Assembly: GCF_902686445.1 (NCBI RefSeq)
Contig: NC_062219.1
Location: 112,159,160-112,223,159 of the forward strand
DNA: 64,000 nucleotides
Origin: Sciurus carolinensis
Taxonomy: Eukaryota; Chordata; Mammalia; Rodentia; Sciuridae
Reading direction: 5' to 3'
Part shown: piece after piece, positions 46,919-57,029 of the stretch
Layout: every line of letters begins with the position of its first letter
Numbering within the stretch: position 1 is the first letter of the stretch
The notes under the pieces: model-generated
The model's database searches: none
The model's input: only the letters and a program-made list of their open reading frames with translations
Told to the model about the DNA's origin: nothing
Translations under genes and position numbers: made by a program

Positions 46919-47109
46919 TTGGTAGTAGTGGGACTGAACCACTGGTTCTCTAGCATGGAGCTACCTTTCCAGCCTCCCCCTACACTTTTTGTAATTTATT
47001 TTGAGACAAGGTCTCACTAAGTTGCCCAGGTTGTCCTTAAACTTTCAATCCTCCTGCTTCAGCCTCACAAGTCACTAGGATTACAGGTGTGCACCACTGC
47101 ACCCAGCTA
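46919..47109 (-). mobile_element. B1-dID composite SINE
   Basis: + strand: TTGGTAGTAGTGGGACTGAACCACTGG ... CATGGAGCTACCTTTCCAG ... CCTCCTGCTTCAGCCTCAC ... GTGCACCACTGCACCCAG. The TTTG-rich run before it is the reversed tail. Confidence 0.9.
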
Positions 47110-47239
47110 CTCTTATATATTTCTTCTTTGCATATAGAGGATAGCATCTGCCTAAAGCACCATTTTGTACATGTTCAGCAAAATGCACCAGCAGTTTCAA
47201 AGTGCCTTAAAAAGTTACAAACTTTTCCTTAGACCAGGG

Positions 47240-47439
47240 GCCCTGTGTGGTGGCGCACGCCTGTAATGCCAGTGGCTCAGGAGGCTAAGGCAGGGGAATT
47301 GTGAGTTCAAAGCCAGCCTCAGCAACTTAGCAAGGCCTTAAGCAACCTAATGAGACCCTGTCTCAAAATAAAATATAAAAATAGGACTGGGGGATGTGAC
47401 TCAGTGGTTAAGTGCCCCTGGGTTCAATCCCCAATTCCA
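47240..47439 (+). mobile_element. B1-dID composite SINE
   Basis: GCCCTGTGTGGTGGCGCACGCCTGTAATGCCAG...GCTAAGGCAGGGGAATTGTGAG (B1), GGACTGGGGGATGTGACTCAGTGGTTAAGTGCCCC...TTCAATCCCCAATTCC (ID). Confidence 0.94.
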
Positions 47440-49440
47440 AAAAAAAGAAAAAATGCATTTGGAGAAAGGACTCAGATGAGTTGCTTAGATTAACAGGGAC
47501 ATGAAGGCATTTTCGGAAAGGTATCCAGCCCTCTGCAGAAATACCAGAGCAGGGGCTTACTTAGATTGTGAGGGAACTGAGCTGAGTTGGCTTCACTGGA
47601 CATGGCCGCAGGCTGGGCCTCTCACTTGGTTTAGAGTCCAGTCCATGCCTGTGAGGGCACCCAAATGCCATACCAGGTCTTTTCCCCCTCCCACAGGCAG
47701 TTTTGTTTGGGACCTTCCTCTAGTCTCACTTTCCCAGAAGCCTTTGGGATAATGAAGACCCTCAGAACTGCCTCTCACTGATTCTACTTCTTTTTTTTGT
47801 TTTCCTTCCTTGTCCTTATTAGGGCAGTCCTGTGTCCTAGTGCTCCAGCATAGAAATGAATCTGTTTTGCTTTACAATCAATCTGTTATATGAAACATTT
47901 AAGTTTCATGTACTTTTTCTGAATGTGTCCTATTTTCATGATTTAAAATGTTTTAAAAATAGATAAATTAAAAGGAAAGAGCAAGTGAACTTCAGGGCAA
48001 TCATCAAATTCATAAAATGTTTCTTTTGTGAAACAAGAGGATTCACACCCAGAACATGTTCCCTCAGTGCATATAATCATTTGTTTATAAAAGGCACATA
48101 GTAACTGCTCAATTAATACCTATTGATGAAATGAATTCCTGAACAAATGAATGACAAAATTTGGACAGAGTAAAAATCCTGGCAAAGAAGAGAAGCAACA
48201 CTGAAAATTCGATGGGAAATGTTGAATTAGCAAAGACTCCAGATCTAGTCCCAACTGTTGCCAGGCCCATGGTGTCAGCAGGACACACCTGTAGAAAGGC
48301 CACTACCAAACAAGGGCTTTTTGTCCAAGGTTTCCCCCACCCCCCGACTCAGCTTTTTGGGAGGCCACAGCCCAAACTGTCGGGCACTGCCCCGTATGAA
48401 AGGTCGTGGGAAACCAAAGTGTGCAACCAGGCGAGCCCACAGCAGCCAGGCCCTGGCCTTTTCCCCAGCCCAGCTGTCTCCACAGCTTGAGGTGCAGTCC
48501 CTTCCCTCATCTGCATAAAACCAGTGAAGGGAGAAGGGCTAGCCGCTGCACATGAAACCAGACCCTTCTTGGGAGGCATCCAGCCTCAGTTCCTGGCCTG
48601 GGCAGGGCAGGCCACGTGTTGTTATGGTTGAGTGGACCAGCTGGGAATCAGCAGGGGGGTTGTAAGGAAACCACATTAATTAAGAGAAAGCAAACATGAC
48701 TGTCACTCCAGTCTGCCAGTCCCTTCCTCTGCTTTCCCTTGCCCCCTCCCACCATGGTCTCTACCGGATCAGTTCTCTCCACCTTCCCACACTTTTCATT
48801 GCCTCTGCTCTTTCACAGATCACAACCATGTGGCTCTTGGCTCTGATCTTTCTTCCTGGGCGAGGTGGGAAGAAAGCTAGAAGCACATCCATCCACAGCT
48901 GGGCTCAGAACTTCCCTGAAGTCAGACTGGCTGACCCACCCAAGGCGTCCTAACTCTTGCGTCTGCTCTGGCCTGAGCCTGTTGGTGGGCAGCAAGGCAC
49001 CAGACCACATCGTTTCTGCTACAAGTTGAAATTTTCCTTGGCATGAATATGTCTGGGTTCTTCTCCTATGGGCATTTCCCTGAACATCTTCCTTAGGAAG
49101 CTTTATTTGGGATTAACATGATCTCCAGAATTAGGAGACAAAAGTCCAGAACAAAGTATGGAGGAATAAAGGAAGGTTTCCTTGGGAAGCAGGGTGGAAG
49201 CTGGGGGTTGGGCTCCTTGGAAGAGGGAGTTGGGTAAGGGGAGGTTCAGCACACAGTGTCATTGCTGCTCTATGAATTCCAGGATTGTCACTGCAGCTAG
49301 AAATAGTTCTCCCATACATTACAGTAGCTCTGCCAACAGCCCCCAGAAATCATGAAAAGACCTTTCCCTTGGGTGGCAGCTACCATTTTGTAGCCCCCAG
49401 ACAAGGTCCTTCATCCCCTTTTATTTCGCAGCATAATTGT
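47440..49440. other. Intergenic DNA left of the LARP4 retrocopy; no gene seen
   Basis: Holds an L2-like terminus at 48085-48165 (GGCACATAGTAACTGCTCAATTAATACC) and otherwise unique sequence. No promoter-like CpG island is seen before the retrocopy apart from its own copied 5'UTR. Confidence 0.5.
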
Positions 49441-49452
49441 ACTTAAAAAAAG

Positions 49453-49470
49453 AAAAGAAAAGAAAAAAAG
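49453..49470 (+). repeat. Left target-site duplication of the LARP4 retrocopy
   Basis: The 18-base A/G sequence immediately before the GC-rich 5' end of the LARP4 copy recurs at 53273-53290 in its tail. It is preceded by TTAAAA, the preferred L1 endonuclease cut site. Low complexity (A and G only) makes the exact length uncertain; it could extend to 26 bases on the left. Confidence 0.75.
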
Positions 49471-49608
49471 CGGACGGCGGGGGAGGAGACGGGTCCACTG
49501 CCCGGTGGAGGGGCAAGGCAAGTGTCCTTATCCAAGCGATTGGGGCTCTGGCCTGCGTGCCAGTTGGAGTCGCCGCAGCCGGAACGATTGGGCCGAGCGG
49601 AGGAAGAC

Positions 49609-49710
49609 ATGTTGCTCTTCGTGGAGGTAACATCTGAAGGAACTGGTTTAAATCCTAATGCCAAAGTATGGCAAGATTTCCTCCTGGAACCCCTGATGCC
49701 ACTCCTGTAA
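49609..49710 (+). pseudogene. LARP4: Ancestral LARP4 start frame, frameshifted after 20-odd codons
   Basis: The frame MLLFVE...GTGLNPNAKVWQ matches the LARP4 N-terminus, including the PAM2-like PABP-binding segment. It then shifts by a deletion at about 49674-49678 and stops at TAA 49708-49710 after 33 codons. It overlaps the start of the long 651-codon frame by 43 bases. Translation from this first ATG would bypass the long frame, so the layout resembles an overlapping upstream ORF. Confidence 0.85.
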
Positions 49711-51623
49711 CTCATGGAACTGAAAGCTCTTGGCATGAAACAGCAGCCACATCAGGGTCTCATCCTGAAGGAAATGCTGAGCTTTCAGAAGATATGTGTA
49801 AGGAATATGAAGTAATGTATTCTCCATCTTGTGAAACCACAAGAAACACTACAGGCATTGAAGAATCAACTGATGGAATGATATTAGGACCTGAAGAGCT
49901 GAGTTACCAAATATATGATGTTTCTGGAGAAAGCAGTTCAGCAATTTCTACAGAAGACCTAAAAGAATGTCTAAATAAACAATTAGAATTCTGTTTTTCA
50001 AGAGAAAACTTGTCAAAGGATCTTTATTTGATATCTCAGATGGATAGTGATCAGTTCGTCCCAATTTGGACAATTGCTAACATGGAAGAAATAAAAAAGC
50101 TGACCACAGATCCTGATCTAATTCTTGAAGTGTTGAGATCTTCTCCTATGGTACAAGTTGATGAGAAAGGTGAGAAGGTGAGACCAAGTCATAAGCGTTG
50201 TATTGTGATTCTCAGAGAGATTCCTGAAACAACACCAGTAGAGGAAGTGAAAGCTTTGTTTAAAAGTGAAAACTGCCCCAAAGTGATAAACTGTGAGTTT
50301 GCACACAATAGCAACTGGTATATCACTTTTCAGTCAGACACAGATGCACAACAGGCTTTTAAATACTTAAGAGAAGAAGTTAAAACATTTCAGGGCAAGC
50401 CAGGCATGGCAAGGATAAAAGCCATCAACACTTTTTTTGCTAAGAATGGTTATCGATTAATGGATTCTGGTATGTATAGTCAGCCCATTCAAACTCAAGC
50501 ACAGTATGCCTCACCAGTCTTTATGCAGCCTGTATATAATCCTCACCAACAGTACTCAGTCTATAGTATTATGCCTCAGTCTTGGTCTCCAAGTCCTGCA
50601 CCCTACTTTGAAACGCCACTGGCTCCCTTTCCCAATGGTAGTTTTGTGAATGGCTTTAATTCACCAGGATCTTATAAAACAAATGCTGCTGCTATGAATA
50701 TTGGTCGACCATTCCAAAAAAATCGTGTGAAGCCTCATTTTAGGTCATCCAGTGGCTCAGAATATTCAACAGAGGGTTCTGTATCACTGGGGGATGGACC
50801 ATTGAACAGATCTAGTTCAAGGAACTTTCCACCCGAACGGCCTAACCCTATGGTAACAGGGAATCAGGAGCAAACTCAACTTCCCAAGGAGACTCCTGTT
50901 TTACAAGTGGAACAGAATGGGGACTATGGTAGGGGCAGGAGAACTGTTTTCAGAGGTCGAAGACAGCAAGAAGATGACAGAGTCCCAAAACCCCATCCTT
51001 CAACAGCTGAAACAAAGGCTCCAACACCAAAGTTTGACTTACTAGCTTCAAACTTTCCTCCACTACCTGGCAGTTCATCAAGAATGCCAGGTGAACTGAT
51101 TTTGGAGAACAGAATGTCTGATGTTGTTAAAGGTGTCTACAAAGAAAAGGATAATGAAGACTTGAGAGTTAGTTGCCCAGTGCCTGCAGAGGATGAGCAA
51201 ACAGACTGCACTTCTGCCCAGCAACTCAATATGAGTACCAGTCCTCCATGTACAGCTGAGCTTCCTGCATTAAGCACAACTCAGCAAGAAAAGGATCTGA
51301 TAGAGGAATCCACTGTTCAGAAGGACATTCTCAATCACATGACTATACCAGTTTCTTCCCCAAGCACTACAAAGACATCACGGGCAAATACTGCTTCACC
51401 AAGTAATAGTAACATAAATGCATCTGGAGCTGTGACCCTACAGGAACCTCGAAAGTTAAGTTATGCTGAAGTGTGCCAGAAGCCCCCTAAAGAGCCAGTT
51501 CCAGTTCTTGTGCAGCCACTACGGGAACTTCGCTCCAATGTTGTGTCTCCCACCAAAAATGAAGAGACTGGAGTTCCTGAGAAGTCCATTGAAAAATTAC
51601 GAGAAGCCAGAAGCAAGGGTTAG
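49668..51623 (+). CDS. 651-codon open frame of the LARP4 retrocopy (La motif + RRM; expression unproven)
   Basis: This is the longest open frame in the window and matches LARP4 over nearly its whole length. The La motif is at about residues 94-176 (from STEDLKECL to PSHK, including LEFCFSRENLSKD). An RRM-like domain follows at about 177-255, with RNP2-like CIVILRE and RNP1-like NWYITF. After it come a Tyr/Gln/Pro-rich linker, an RG-rich patch (GRGRRTVFRGRRQ, 421-433) and the conserved KFDLLASNFPPLPG (455-468). The start ATG has A at -3 and G at +4, a good initiation context. It is overlapped by the ancestral ATG frame (49609-49710), which would act as an inhibitory upstream frame. The product would lack the first ~20 LARP4 residues, including the PAM2-like LNPNAKVW segment, and would end in about ten aberrant residues in place of the normal C-terminus. 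Human LARP4 is about 724 residues. No native promoter is evident. Confidence 0.75.
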   Translation: MARFPPGTPDATPVTHGTESSWHETAATSGSHPEGNAELSEDMCKEYEVMYSPSCETTRNTTGIEESTDGMILGPEELSYQIYDVSGESSSAISTEDLKECLNKQLEFCFSRENLSKDLYLISQMDSDQFVPIWTIANMEEIKKLTTDPDLILEVLRSSPMVQVDEKGEKVRPSHKRCIVILREIPETTPVEEVKALFKSENCPKVINCEFAHNSNWYITFQSDTDAQQAFKYLREEVKTFQGKPGMARIKAINTFFAKNGYRLMDSGMYSQPIQTQAQYASPVFMQPVYNPHQQYSVYSIMPQSWSPSPAPYFETPLAPFPNGSFVNGFNSPGSYKTNAAAMNIGRPFQKNRVKPHFRSSSGSEYSTEGSVSLGDGPLNRSSSRNFPPERPNPMVTGNQEQTQLPKETPVLQVEQNGDYGRGRRTVFRGRRQQEDDRVPKPHPSTAETKAPTPKFDLLASNFPPLPGSSSRMPGELILENRMSDVVKGVYKEKDNEDLRVSCPVPAEDEQTDCTSAQQLNMSTSPPCTAELPALSTTQQEKDLIEESTVQKDILNHMTIPVSSPSTTKTSRANTASPSNSNINASGAVTLQEPRKLSYAEVCQKPPKEPVPVLVQPLRELRSNVVSPTKNEETGVPEKSIEKLREARSKG

Positions 51624-51780
51624 TAAGGATTATTCTGGCTTCCGAGGCAATACCATTCCCAGGGGAGCAGCTGGAAAAATCAGGGAACAGAGACGCCAGT
51701 TTAGCCATAGGGCTATACCTCAGGGAGTGACTCGACCTAATGGCAAAGAGCAATATGTGCCACCCAGATCACCAAAGTAA
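51600..51780 (+). pseudogene. LARP4: Displaced LARP4 C-terminal coding segment
   Basis: After the deletion near 51597, the C-terminal LARP4 sequence continues in a third frame (EKPEARVSKDYSGFRG ... REQRRQFSHRAIPQG ... PPRSPK) and ends at the natural stop TAA 51778-51780. The long frame itself runs out at TAG 51621-51623, so this basic C-terminal region is not translated from the retrocopy unless ribosomes shift frame. Confidence 0.9.
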
Positions 51781-53011
51781 AATCAAAAAAACAAAACTAT
51801 TCAAAAACTTTCTCTCTTCCCATTAAACTTGAGCCGTGGCTATATCGAACTGTTTTGGAGGGGAGTGGGTAGCCAGGAAGGAAACAAAGTATGTCCTTAA
51901 ATCATTATGGATTTTTGAGTTGTGAGGAGTAGAATCCCAAAATTCATCTCTAAAGTGATTTTAAAATGCTGGAGGATTCCAATCAGTATAAATACATATC
52001 TATATACCTATATAAAATGTAATTTTTCTATTTTTGTTTTCAATTTTAATTTACAAAGATTTTTCTGCCTGGAATCAATTTTGAGGGTTCAGATTTAGCT
52101 TGAGAAATTTTAAAAAACAAAACAAAACAAAACAAAAAAAAAAACAGTATACATCCTTCAGTATAGGAGATGAGGGAGTGAGAGAAAATATTTTTTGAAG
52201 AAGCATTTCTGTAAAAATTAGAAATTACTTTTTTTAATCTATTTAAAGTTTGGCTTGGAGAATGTCATCTCTGATTATATGGCCTTGTGTTGCAAGCAGA
52301 TCAGTGACTAGGGTGTCTGTGAGTGTGAGTGTGTGCAAGAGTGATTTAAGCCAAATCTGTTGTCATGTTAGTAAATGATTTGAAAACTGAATGTAATACT
52401 TGAGTAGATTTTTATTCTAGTTTGAAATTTAGTCTGTCTTTTCGACTTTATTAATATTTCATTCAACAGGCTGTTAAAATTTGATTGTACTTGGAGATGT
52501 GACTACCAATCACTTTGATACTCAAGGAAAGAATGGAGGCTATCCAGAAAACTTCATCTTGGACCTGAAGTGATAGGTCAAGTGAATTTCAGAGGTTTAA
52601 ACTACTCTGTGATCCCTCATCCACAAAACTTTTTTGCTTCTTCATTTGTTACTCTTTGTTTTTTGACTACCTACCCCCAAAAGCAAAATAACCAACCACC
52701 TACTGAATTGTATATTTCTGTCTGCTTTAATTAGTCCAGTCAAATCATATAACAGTTATAAATTTGGAAATTTAATGTTGAATTACTTTAGTCTTCTGTT
52801 CACATACTCAGAATTTTAGGTCCCAGAAAGGTGGAGCAGACTGACCTTCCAGTAATATATTTGTTTATTGTTAAAAATGGAATTTTGTAACTGACTTTTT
52901 TTAAGTATTAAATAGTATAGAAGTAAAGAGAAAATTTTTATAAAGGCTTAATTTGGGGGAAACTTTCTGTTTACAGTATATTTATCACCTTGCTTCCTTC
53001 CTCTTCTCAAA

Positions 53012-53084
53012 AAAAAAACTATATATATATATATGTACACTATACATATATATATATATGTATATATATATACACACACAGTTT
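53012..53084. repeat. AT/GTAC/CA dinucleotide microsatellite in the LARP4-derived 3'UTR
   Basis: Alternating TA runs are interspersed with TGTACAC and end in CACACACA. The tract sits in the 3'UTR of the retrocopy, about 200 bases before its tail. Whether the parent gene carries the same microsatellite cannot be told here. Confidence 0.85.
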
Positions 53085-53272
53085 GGAATTCACTGAAACA
53101 GCAAGAGATTTTTATGATAAGGTGATAAAAATGGTTGAATAAAATTAATGCAGAATTTCTCAGTGAATAAAGTTGTAGCTGTCATATTAAATAGGCAAGT
53201 TTACATGCTGGTATTTAGAAAATGGCTAAAATATTAAAAACCATGTTGCATTAATCTGTTTTAAGTAAAAAA

Positions 53273-53290
53273 AAAAGAAAAGAAAAAAAG
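53273..53290 (+). repeat. Right target-site duplication of the LARP4 retrocopy, merged with its A-tail
   Basis: This is an exact copy of the 18 bases at 49453-49470, lying inside the A-rich run that ends the retrocopy. The tail before it is ten A residues following TTTTAAGT. Confidence 0.72.
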
Positions 53291-53647
53291 AAAAAAAGCC
53301 CACAGCATACCCAACTGAGGATAGGGGTATATAAAGAGGGCTCACTGATTAACTAGGTGTCATTTTTTGAGTAGGAAAATAGGTCCTAGAAAATATGTTT
53401 GAATTGAAAGCAAGCTAAAAGTCTAGCAACAGGGAATTGGTTGAATAAGGGCTGGCAACTTCTAGAAAATGAAATCATACATTGTCATGAAAAATGATAC
53501 CCAAGGACAACAATAGAGATTAATGGAACCAGAGATGCCAGAAGACAGACTAGATAAAATGTAGTGGGGGAAGTGTACTTTTTTTTTTTTTTAATGGTTC
53601 TGGGACAGTTAGATATTGCTGTGGGAAAAATGAATTTTTTTTTTTTT

Positions 53648-53839
53648 AAACCGGGGATTGAATTCAGGGACACTCAACCACTGAGTCACATTCCCAGCCC
53701 TATTTTTTATTAAGAGCCAGGGTCTCACTGAGTTGCTTAGCACCTCACTTTTGCTGAGACTGGCTTTTAACTCTCAATCCTCCTGCCTCAGCCTCCAGAG
53801 CTGGGGGGGATTACAGGCATGTGCCACCACACCAGGTGG
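53648..53839 (-). mobile_element. B1-dID composite SINE
   Basis: + strand: ACCGGGGATTGAATTCAGGGACAC ... CACTGAGTCACATTCCCAG ... CCTCCTGCCTCAGCCTCC ... GTGCCACCACACCAGG. A T run (53635-53647) is the reversed tail. Confidence 0.93.
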
Positions 53840-54660
53840 AAAATGAAACTTAATCCCAATCTCAAACCATATAACAAAACAATTCCAGATGAATTTAAAT
53901 TCTAAATGTGAAAGGTAAAAAATAAAGTTTTGGGGAGAAAAATACTAGAACATCTTTGTGACTTTAAAGAGAAAAACAATTAATAGTAAATTAAAAGAAC
54001 AAACAATAAAGAAAAACCCCAATGAACTGCAATATATTAAAAATGAAAGATTACTGCTCACCTAAACAACATACTAACTGGAAAGAATAAGCAACCCACA
54101 GAGAGGTATAAGACATTTGCTATATAAGGATAAGTATCTAGAATATATAAAGAATTAGAAATTGAGAAGACAGAAACAAGCAACCCCAAATAAAAGAGAC
54201 CAAAGTCTTGAACATATATTTTACAAAGGAAGATATATAAATAGCCTATAAATATATGAAAAGTTATTCATCTTCATTAGGCATCCAAGAAATTAAAATT
54301 CACAATGAGACACTACTACACGTCAACCAGAATGACAAGATAAAAACTACAAAAGATATCAAATATTAACAAGGCTGAAGATCACCTCTATCTCTTATAC
54401 ATTAATTGGTGTCAGAGTAAACTGGTGCAATCACTGTGGGAAATTGTCAGGATTTATGAAAGCTCAGCATATGTATACCTGATAGCCTAACAATTCCACT
54501 GCTAGCTACATGCCGGAAAAAGGGTTATTCTTGTTTTTGCCAAAGGTCACGTTTTGTCCCAGGACTATTTTCAATAGTTTTAAATGGAAAGGATCAACAG
54601 AACACAGGTTTTTTTTTAAATGTGACATATTCACAGCAGAGTATTTCTGGTGCTAAAAGT
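53840..54660 (+). mobile_element. Old L1, 3' part of ORF2 (degraded)
   Basis: L1 ORF2 phrases: AAGGAAGATATATAAATAGCCTATAAATATATGAAAAG, GCATCCAAGAAATTAAAATTCACAATGAGACACTACTAC and CTAACAATTCCACTGCTAG. Several stops and indels make it non-functional. Confidence 0.85.
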
Positions 54661-54680
54661 TGACATAAAGATCATCCTTG

Positions 54681-54773
54681 CAGGGGCTGGGGAGACAGCT
54701 CAGTTGGTAGAGTGCTTGCCTTATAAGCACAAGGCCCTGGGTTCGATCCCCAGCACCCCCCCCCCCAAAAAAA
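54681..54773 (+). mobile_element. Young ID element with 14-bp target-site duplication
   Basis: GGGGCTGGGGAGACAGCTCAGTTGGTAGAGTGCTTGCC...GGTTCGATCCCCAGCACC, then a C run and A tail. AAAGATCATCCTTG is at 54667-54680 and again at 54774-54787. Confidence 0.95.
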
Positions 54774-55697
54774 AAAGATCATCCTTGGAAGGAGTAATGT
54801 CTAGAAGGGGACACAGCCAGCAGTAAAGAGTGCTGGTTATGTTTACTTGTTGGCATGGATAGTGTGTTCCATTTGTGAAAACTCATCAAATTGCACACCA
54901 CTGATTTGTATACTTTCTTGTATAATTAATACTTTCATTTACAGGGGTGTGTGTAAAATCTTGTCTCTCACATTTCATGTAGAGACTAATAATAAATGTA
55001 TTTAGAAAAATAAGATATTACAAAACAATACACAGATTATTATTTCATTTTGCTAAACAAATAACACTTCTCTGGTCATGGGTGGCACTTATTTTCTTTT
55101 TATTTCATCTATTTCTTCTTTATTCTACAATGATCACATTACCTGCTATTGTAGAAAATATGTGGTTTTTCAAAATAAAATTTGATTGTGATAAGTTAAT
55201 GAGCAAAGGTTGGGCACTTGAATGCTTTAGCTCACTATGTCCAAAACAAGTGCTGGGTGGAGCTTTGTTACTGCCCCAATCTCTGCCGTGTCCCAAGAAG
55301 TAGTTGAGGATGGGTAAAGAAATGGAATACGGTACAAAAAGTGGGTGTGGTTAAAGGTCATCTACATAAAAGAAAAGTGTAAGCTATAGGGAGAGTCAAA
55401 GCTTTCGAATTTTGGCTGGGAAACCTAGACCTATATCTCACCAAGACCTTCTGTTCCATTCCTAACCCAGGTGTTAGTCTCTCCCACTTGACTGACATTT
55501 CTTTCAAGCTTCCCCTTAGCCTGGTTGTCTTTGCTGAGTGTGGTGTTTTTTAGTACCCCAATGCCACGTTTCCCCTGTTCTCCATGTCTTTGGTGATGCC
55601 ACTCAAGTGCCTCATGCAGCAACTGCTCTGCATCGTCCAGCCCACCAGTCCCAACTAGAAAATGGGCTCCTCTCTCTCCCTCTCATCAAGGAACATC

Positions 55698-55786
55698 TGG
55701 GGGCTGGGGAGATAGCTCAGTCGGTAGAGTGCTTGCCTTGTAAGCACAAGGCCCTGGGTTCAATCCCCAGCACCCCCCCAAAAAAA
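55698..55786 (+). mobile_element. Young ID element with 8-bp target-site duplication
   Basis: GGGGCTGGGGAGATAGCTCAGTCGGTAGAGTGCTTGCC...GTTCAATCCCCAGCACC, C run and A tail. AAGGAACA lies at 55688-55695 and 55787-55794. Confidence 0.92.
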
Positions 55787-55799
55787 AAGGAACACTTAA

Positions 55800-56810
55800 T
55801 AAGCCTCATCTTTCTCATCTTTGAATCAAAGTAAGATGACTAGAAATTCACCCTTTAGGTTTATTCTGGAAGGGAGGGGGATTCTTACCACTAAGTGGAA
55901 TAATTGAGTTGCAAATGATCTTCCTTTCTTACATAGCTCCAAGGGGAACACTGTACAGATCCTGCCAATGTAAAAGAGGGAAAACTAGGCAGTGGTATTT
56001 TCTTTCTGGGTATCATAAGTTTCCTTATAAGGCAAGACGGTCAAACATGAAAAGAGCTATCTCAATTAATTCACTTATGTTTGTGGAACATGTTTTATCT
56101 AAGATTCACAACAACCCTACAGAATTGATTTGCAACCGGAGGAAGTGTTGGAGATACTAAAGTCAGCAAAAAGCAATATTCCTGCTTTAATGGAGTTTAC
56201 ACTCTGGTAGGGAGACACATGTTATACAAACGAATGTAAAACTGCCACTGTGTTGAGCACAAAGATGGAGACTTATCTAGGGCTGAGAACCAGAATAAGG
56301 ATGGTCAAGGAAGACTTCACTGTAGAAATGAATGTGAGGTGGGCTCTAAGAAATAAGGAGGAGTTTGCCAAATTGTTAAAAGAGCAGGCAGAGGATAAAA
56401 CTTGTGCAAAGACCTTGATGCTGGAGAGAAGGCTGAGCAAGAATCCAAGATCAATGTGTGTGTTGGGGGTGTGGAGTGTCGGTAAAATGGTCGTGTTAAT
56501 TCTATCCCCAGTCTGTCTAAAAACCTGATACTCCAAAGTCAGAGTTTCTAACCATTCAACCTCTCCAGTACAGGTCTAGCCCCAGTCACAGATACTGAAC
56601 ATCCACAGCTGATTTGCAGAAAAGAGGAAACTCCGAAGAGTTACGGGTGGTGTAAAGAAGTCTCCTAGGGAACGAAAGCAACTTTGGAGACGAGGGATTG
56701 GCAGAAAGAAGCTAGAAGATCTCGAACGAAATGAAATACAGACTTGACACAATGGCTTCTCTCCTTAGCTCAAATCCAGAAGGGGCAAGAGAAATGGCAA
56801 TAACAGGCCT
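55800..56810. other. Intergenic DNA with L2-like remnants; no gene seen
   Basis: Text around 56090-56470 (GGAGTTTACACTCTGGTAGGGAGAC ... GGCAGAGGATAAAACTTGTGCAAAGACC) resembles an ancient L2-type repeat. A 92-codon open frame on the + strand (56250-56528) lies in it and is not called. Confidence 0.5.
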
Positions 56811-56813
56811 AAA

Positions 56814-57003
56814 GGCCAGGAGCGGTGGTACACTCCTGTAACCCCAGGGGCTCGGGAGGCTGAGGCAGGAAGATCTCAACTTAGGCAGCAATTTAGGAAG
56901 GCCCTAGGCAACCTAGAGAGACCCTGTCTCAAGATAAAAAGTAAAAAGAGCTGGGGATGTGGCTCAGTGCTGAAGCGCCGGAGGGGGTTCAATCCATGGT
57001 ACC
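56814..57003 (+). mobile_element. B1-dID composite SINE next to the MRPS18A promoter
   Basis: GCCAGGAGCGGTGGTACACTCCTGTAACCCCAG...GCTGAGGCAGGAAGATC (B1), GAGCTGGGGATGTGGCTCAGTGCTGAAGCGCC...TTCAATCCATGGTACC (ID). It ends about 30 bases before the CpG-rich promoter begins. Confidence 0.94.
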
Positions 57004-57029
57004 AAAATAAACAAATATATAATAACAGC

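Larger units (their letters stand above)
49471..53272 (+). pseudogene. LARP4: LARP4 processed retrocopy (full-length, intronless, two frameshifts)
   Basis: This is a copy of LARP4 mRNA inserted by the L1 machinery. It has the GC-rich 5'UTR (49471-49608), an intronless coding region (49609-51780), a long AT-rich 3'UTR with AATAAA at 53138 and 53166, and an A-rich tail from 53267. The 18-base sequence AAAAGAAAAGAAAAAAAG occurs directly before the copy (49453-49470) and at its end (53273-53290), as expected of a target-site duplication. It lies next to a TT/AAAA L1 endonuclease-type target (49443-49448). LARP4 binds poly(A) and poly(A)-binding protein and stabilises mRNA in the cytoplasm. Relative to the remembered human protein there is a one-codon loss after MLLFVE, a net one-base deletion near 49674 and a net two-base deletion near 51597. 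The original stop is intact at 51778-51780. There is no premature stop between the two frameshifts over 651 codons, so the copy is young or constrained. Confidence 0.93.
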
